Origin: Paroedura picta
Lineage: Eukaryota > Chordata > Lepidosauria > Squamata > Gekkonidae
Reading direction: 5' to 3'
DNA length: 64,000 nucleotides
Assembly: GCF_049243985.1 (NCBI RefSeq)
Contig: NC_135381.1
Location: forward strand, 17,595,345 to 17,659,344
Position numbers and translations under genes: made by a program
The notes under the pieces: model-generated
The model's database searches: none
Seen by the model: only the letters and a program-made list of their open reading frames with translations
What the model was told of the DNA's origin: nothing
In this document: positions 59,979 to 64,000 of the stretch, in pieces
How positions within the stretch are numbered: the first letter of the stretch is position 1
Layout of the letters: every line of letters begins with the position of its first letter

Positions 59979-61978
59979 GTTAGTTACTACAGACAATAGT
60001 GGCATACTGTGAGGTTGTGATTCTAAGGGTTCAATTTCTCAGTGCCAACAAGCTTTGGTAGAATGGAAGCAAGGAACTTTGTGCAATATCTAGTGAGCTG
60101 GCTCTGTTTCAGTCAGTCTTGGTGAGATCAAAAAGTAAGACTAACTACATTGTTTTCTCCTACTGGACAGGAGTTTATTCTCAGTTGTATGTACTACCTC
60201 CTGGGACAGCAACTCTGACTGGGAGAAAAACATCCTCTCGAAATTGTATTTGTGTCTGGGCTTGGGTAGAGGGAGGCAGAGTTAACAAGAACTCTCCTGA
60301 GATGCATTAAAGAGTCAGGAAGTGAACAAAACTAAACAGCAGTACTGAAAAGAAGGAACTTTGAGCAGAAGCATCAACCAGATACCAGCACTGGTGCAAG
60401 TTTCTGGGGAAAAAATTGAATTTTGCCCTAAATTGAATGTGATCTAACAACTTTGTTATGAATAAATAAAATTATAAAGTATTGTTTGTTAATTTTGTGT
60501 CCCAAAAGAAAAAAAAAACTTGAAATGAAATATTTGCTGGGGGGGTCAAGTGTTGGCTAAATAGTCAAACGAACTCAAAGATTTGTTGAAAGCTTTACTG
60601 GAATAAGACTAATAAATATTTAAAGACAATATAAATTGTACTTCTACATACTTTTCACTGTTAAGGGGGGGGGGAAGGTAACTGAAAGCTAATACTCAAA
60701 ACATATTTACTGTATTTATACCTACCTTTCTTCCCCACAGTGACCTTACATCATTCTTCCCCCCTCCATTTTATCCTTACAACAGCTTATGAAGTAGTTA
60801 GGTTGAGGGTGTGACTAGCTCAAGGTCACCCAGCAATCTTCCATGGCAGAATGAAAGTTCAAACCTGGGTCTCCCAGATCCTAGTTTGACATTCCAACCA
60901 CACCACTATAGCAGCATTGATATGATGGTCAACTCAACTTCAACAGAGGTCTTGAGGGGACAGGTCAGTTTCACCATTGCTCTTAGTTCCAAAGTTGGTG
61001 ATTCCTTCATCCCTGAGAGGAAACACATGAACATATCAAACTGAAATAACAGCTAATCAGTTGAATTTATACCTTGATTTTTTAAAAATTGGATTATATG
61101 CATTTGTGATTTGGAGTCCTTTTCACTTTTATTTAGTAAAACACATGTACTCTTGGGCAATTAGTTACAATGCAGAAACAGCCAAGCTTGCTTAATGTGG
61201 ACCATGTAGCCCAAAGACCCAGCTTTCCACAGTATCCAGGATTCTGACCTGCACCCTGCCTGCTATTATTCCTTGACTTCCCATGAGATTGCCAAAACTG
61301 TTGTGTATGTGGACTCAGTAGTGCTGCCAGTAGCCCTTATACAAATGAAGGAGCATAACTCAGCCAATCAGATATTACTTTGCCTTAAGTGTATGGACCA
61401 ATGAATAGCTCTCATTAAGGGCTAATCAGGTTCTTTGGCAGACTAGGTTAACTGTATTTAAGTTTGTGTTGTTCCTATGCATTTGGAATTGGTGCTGTTC
61501 TTATTTTTGAAGAACTTTTGAATCTGTGTTTGCTGAACCTGCAAACAATCCGCCAAAATCTCTCTCCACCGGATGCTTTTCTGAAAGGAAAAGCTGATCC
61601 AAAACTTTCCCTAGCTGGGTGACCTGTCACTGTATCCCAGTAATGGCCAACTGCCTGGTGTGGTCGTCCCTCCCCTACCAGTTACCCCTTTCTCTTCTTA
61701 CCACCATCACTCATATTCTTGGGGGGGGGGGAGCTTCTTTGTGGACTAGTCATGCTCACGCTTGGGCTGAGGACAATTGTAAAGCTTTTCAGCCAAAACA
61801 AACCAGAGGGAATGAGGCAGACAAATCCTTCACTCCATTTTGCAAAGACCATCAATGAGCAAATAAGCAGAGCTTCGTCCTCCTTCAGTTCTGGCTCGGA
61901 AGATCCAGGGTTTGCCCCACCTCCTCAGACCCTGGGAATGGAAGCAAGAGTTCTAGGCTGTTAACAGCTTTGATGAAC
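59979..61978. other. Intergenic sequence between KLHL22 and CRKL
   Basis: I see no gene. The interval contains a G run near 60666-60674, a MIR/CORE-SINE-like segment at about 60725-60905 and another G run near 61721-61730. Otherwise nothing is recognised. Confidence 0.5.
60725..60905 (-). mobile_element. MIR-like (CORE-SINE) fragment
   Basis: ATTTTATCCTTACAACAGC, CTCAAGGTCACCCAGCAATC and TTCAAACCTGGGTCTCCCAG follow the order seen in amniote MIR elements in reverse orientation. Divergence suggests great age. Confidence 0.55.
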
Positions 61979-62337
61979 AAAACTTGAGTCCTGTGGCACC
62001 TTTAAGACCAACAAAGTTTTATTAAAGACATGAGCTTTCATGCACACGCACACTTCCTCAGACAATGGAACAAGATATAAGAATTAGTAGTAAATTATTA
62101 GACTGTCACAACTAATGGCATATTAGTTGTGGTGCTATTTACTAATTTAGTACTAATGTATTCTCTCCTTATATCTGTACTCTTACAATTTTTGTTCCAT
62201 TGTCTGTGGAAGTCGGCATGTGCACAAAAAACTCACATCTTGAATAGAACTTTGTTGGTCTTAAAGGACTGGACTCACGTTTTGTTCTGCTGCTTCAGAC
62301 CAACACAGCTATCCATCTGAATCTATCTTTACAGAAG
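61979..62337. mobile_element. Foldback repeat E
   Basis: The left arm (ACTTGAGTCCTGTGGCACCT, CATGAGCTTTCATGCACACG, CACTTCCTCAGAC) is on the minus strand and the right arm (TGTCTGTGGAAGTCGGCATG, CATCTTGAATAGAACTTTGT, CTTCAGACCAACACAGCTAT) on the plus strand, with about 140 bases between. The right-arm core is decayed (CTGTGGA). Confidence 0.7.
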
Positions 62338-62703
62338 GAAGAACAAATTCAGTGGCACCTTTAAGAATGACAAAATTTTATTCAAGGTATGATCTTCTGT
62401 ATGCATGCCCACTTCCAGTGATACATTGTCATTTATTCAAGCTATGAGCTTTCCTGTGCACACACTTTCTCAGACACAATGTCATGGAACTGAAGAAATC
62501 AGTTCAAACGTATAGAGTGTGAGGATAAATTAACATACAGGATAATTAATTACTTCCATCCCACGATATTGCATCAGAGAACCTGCGCGTGCACACAAAA
62601 GCTCATACCATGACTAAATCTTTGTCAATCTTAAAGGTGCCACCGGATTCTAAATTTGTTTTGCTGCTTCAGACCAACACAGTTACCCACCCCCTGAATC
62701 TAT
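62338..62703. mobile_element. Foldback repeat F, compound
   Basis: It begins with a minus-strand arm (TTCAGTGGCACCTTTAAGAA), has a second minus-strand core-like segment at about 62440-62475 (GCTATGAGCTTTCCTGTGCA, CTTTCTCAGAC), and ends with a plus-strand arm (GTGCACACAAAAGCTCATAC ... ACCAACACAGTTACCCACC). It looks like one foldback repeat partly duplicated or hit by another. Confidence 0.6.
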
Positions 62704-62908
62704 GTTTATGACACAACAAAATTTTGGGTCCTGTACCACCTTTAACAAAGATTTATTCAAGGTGTGAGCTTTCGTTGTGCATGCACACTTCCTCAGATAT
62801 TCCCACCTTGAATAAATCTTTGTTAGTCCTAAAGGTGCTACTGGACTCAATTTTTGTTCTGCTACTTCAGAGCAATACGGCTGCCCACCTGAATCTCTCT
62901 TTACGGAA
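62704..62908. mobile_element. Foldback repeat G, arms almost abutting
   Basis: The minus-strand arm has a good core (TGAGCTTTCGTTGTGCATGC, ACACTTCCTCAGAT), then after a few bases the plus-strand arm begins at CCCACCTTGAATAAATCTTT, lacking its own core. It ends at CTGAATCTCTCTTTACGG, directly against the CpG-rich CRKL promoter. Confidence 0.65.

Positions 62909-64000
<1,092 letters not shown>

Overview
This window is nuclear DNA from a vertebrate, most likely a squamate reptile (lizard). The host genes are intron-rich. The repeats include a BovB-type LINE, two Sauria-type SINEs with ACCTTT tails, SPIN-like and other hAT miniature elements, CR1 and L2-like LINE ends, and a DIRS-like fossil. BovB and Sauria SINEs together point to Squamata. 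I cannot name the species.

Four host genes can be read. CCDC74 (+, CDS 3869-10167, 8 exons, 308 aa) and MED15 (-, CDS 42671-11356, 18 coding exons, 779 aa) converge, with about 0.4 kb between the CCDC74 stop and the MED15 poly(A) signal. KLHL22 (+, CDS 50675-57688, 6 coding exons, 638 aa) is divergent from MED15 across a 2-8 kb repeat-rich interval. CRKL (+) contributes only its first coding exon (63363-63676), and the gene runs off the right edge. I closed the reading frame across every splice junction of the three complete genes by hand.

Layout: 1-1335 DIRS-like fossil; 1430-3300 hAT element, BovB fragment and a palindromic miniature element; 3300-4030 CpG-rich CCDC74 promoter with an RFX X-box; 3869-10167 CCDC74; 10565-42690 MED15, whose introns hold most of the repeats (hAT, SPIN-like, CR1, an antisense L2-like LINE); 42.2-43.2 kb CpG-rich MED15 promoter with a ZNF143-type motif; 43.25-44.35 kb foldback repeat with a nested Sauria SINE; 44.5-44.8 kb CpG-rich probable KLHL22 first exon; 50.6-57.7 kb KLHL22 coding exons; 57.7-62.9 kb intergenic DNA with several foldback repeats; 62.9-63.7 kb CRKL promoter and exon 1.

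The genes do not form a pathway. MED15 is a Mediator tail subunit, KLHL22 a Cullin-3 adaptor, CRKL an SH2/SH3 adaptor and CCDC74 a coiled-coil spindle-associated protein. Their adjacency is a conserved linkage block related to human 22q11.21.

The least explained structures are a family of foldback repeats whose two inverted arms carry a hammerhead-ribozyme-like core, and a palindromic hAT-type miniature element whose arms carry a ZNF143/THAP11-like motif. MED15 also has an in-frame poly-Q cassette exon that starts with a recursive-splice-site-like AG/GTAAGA.
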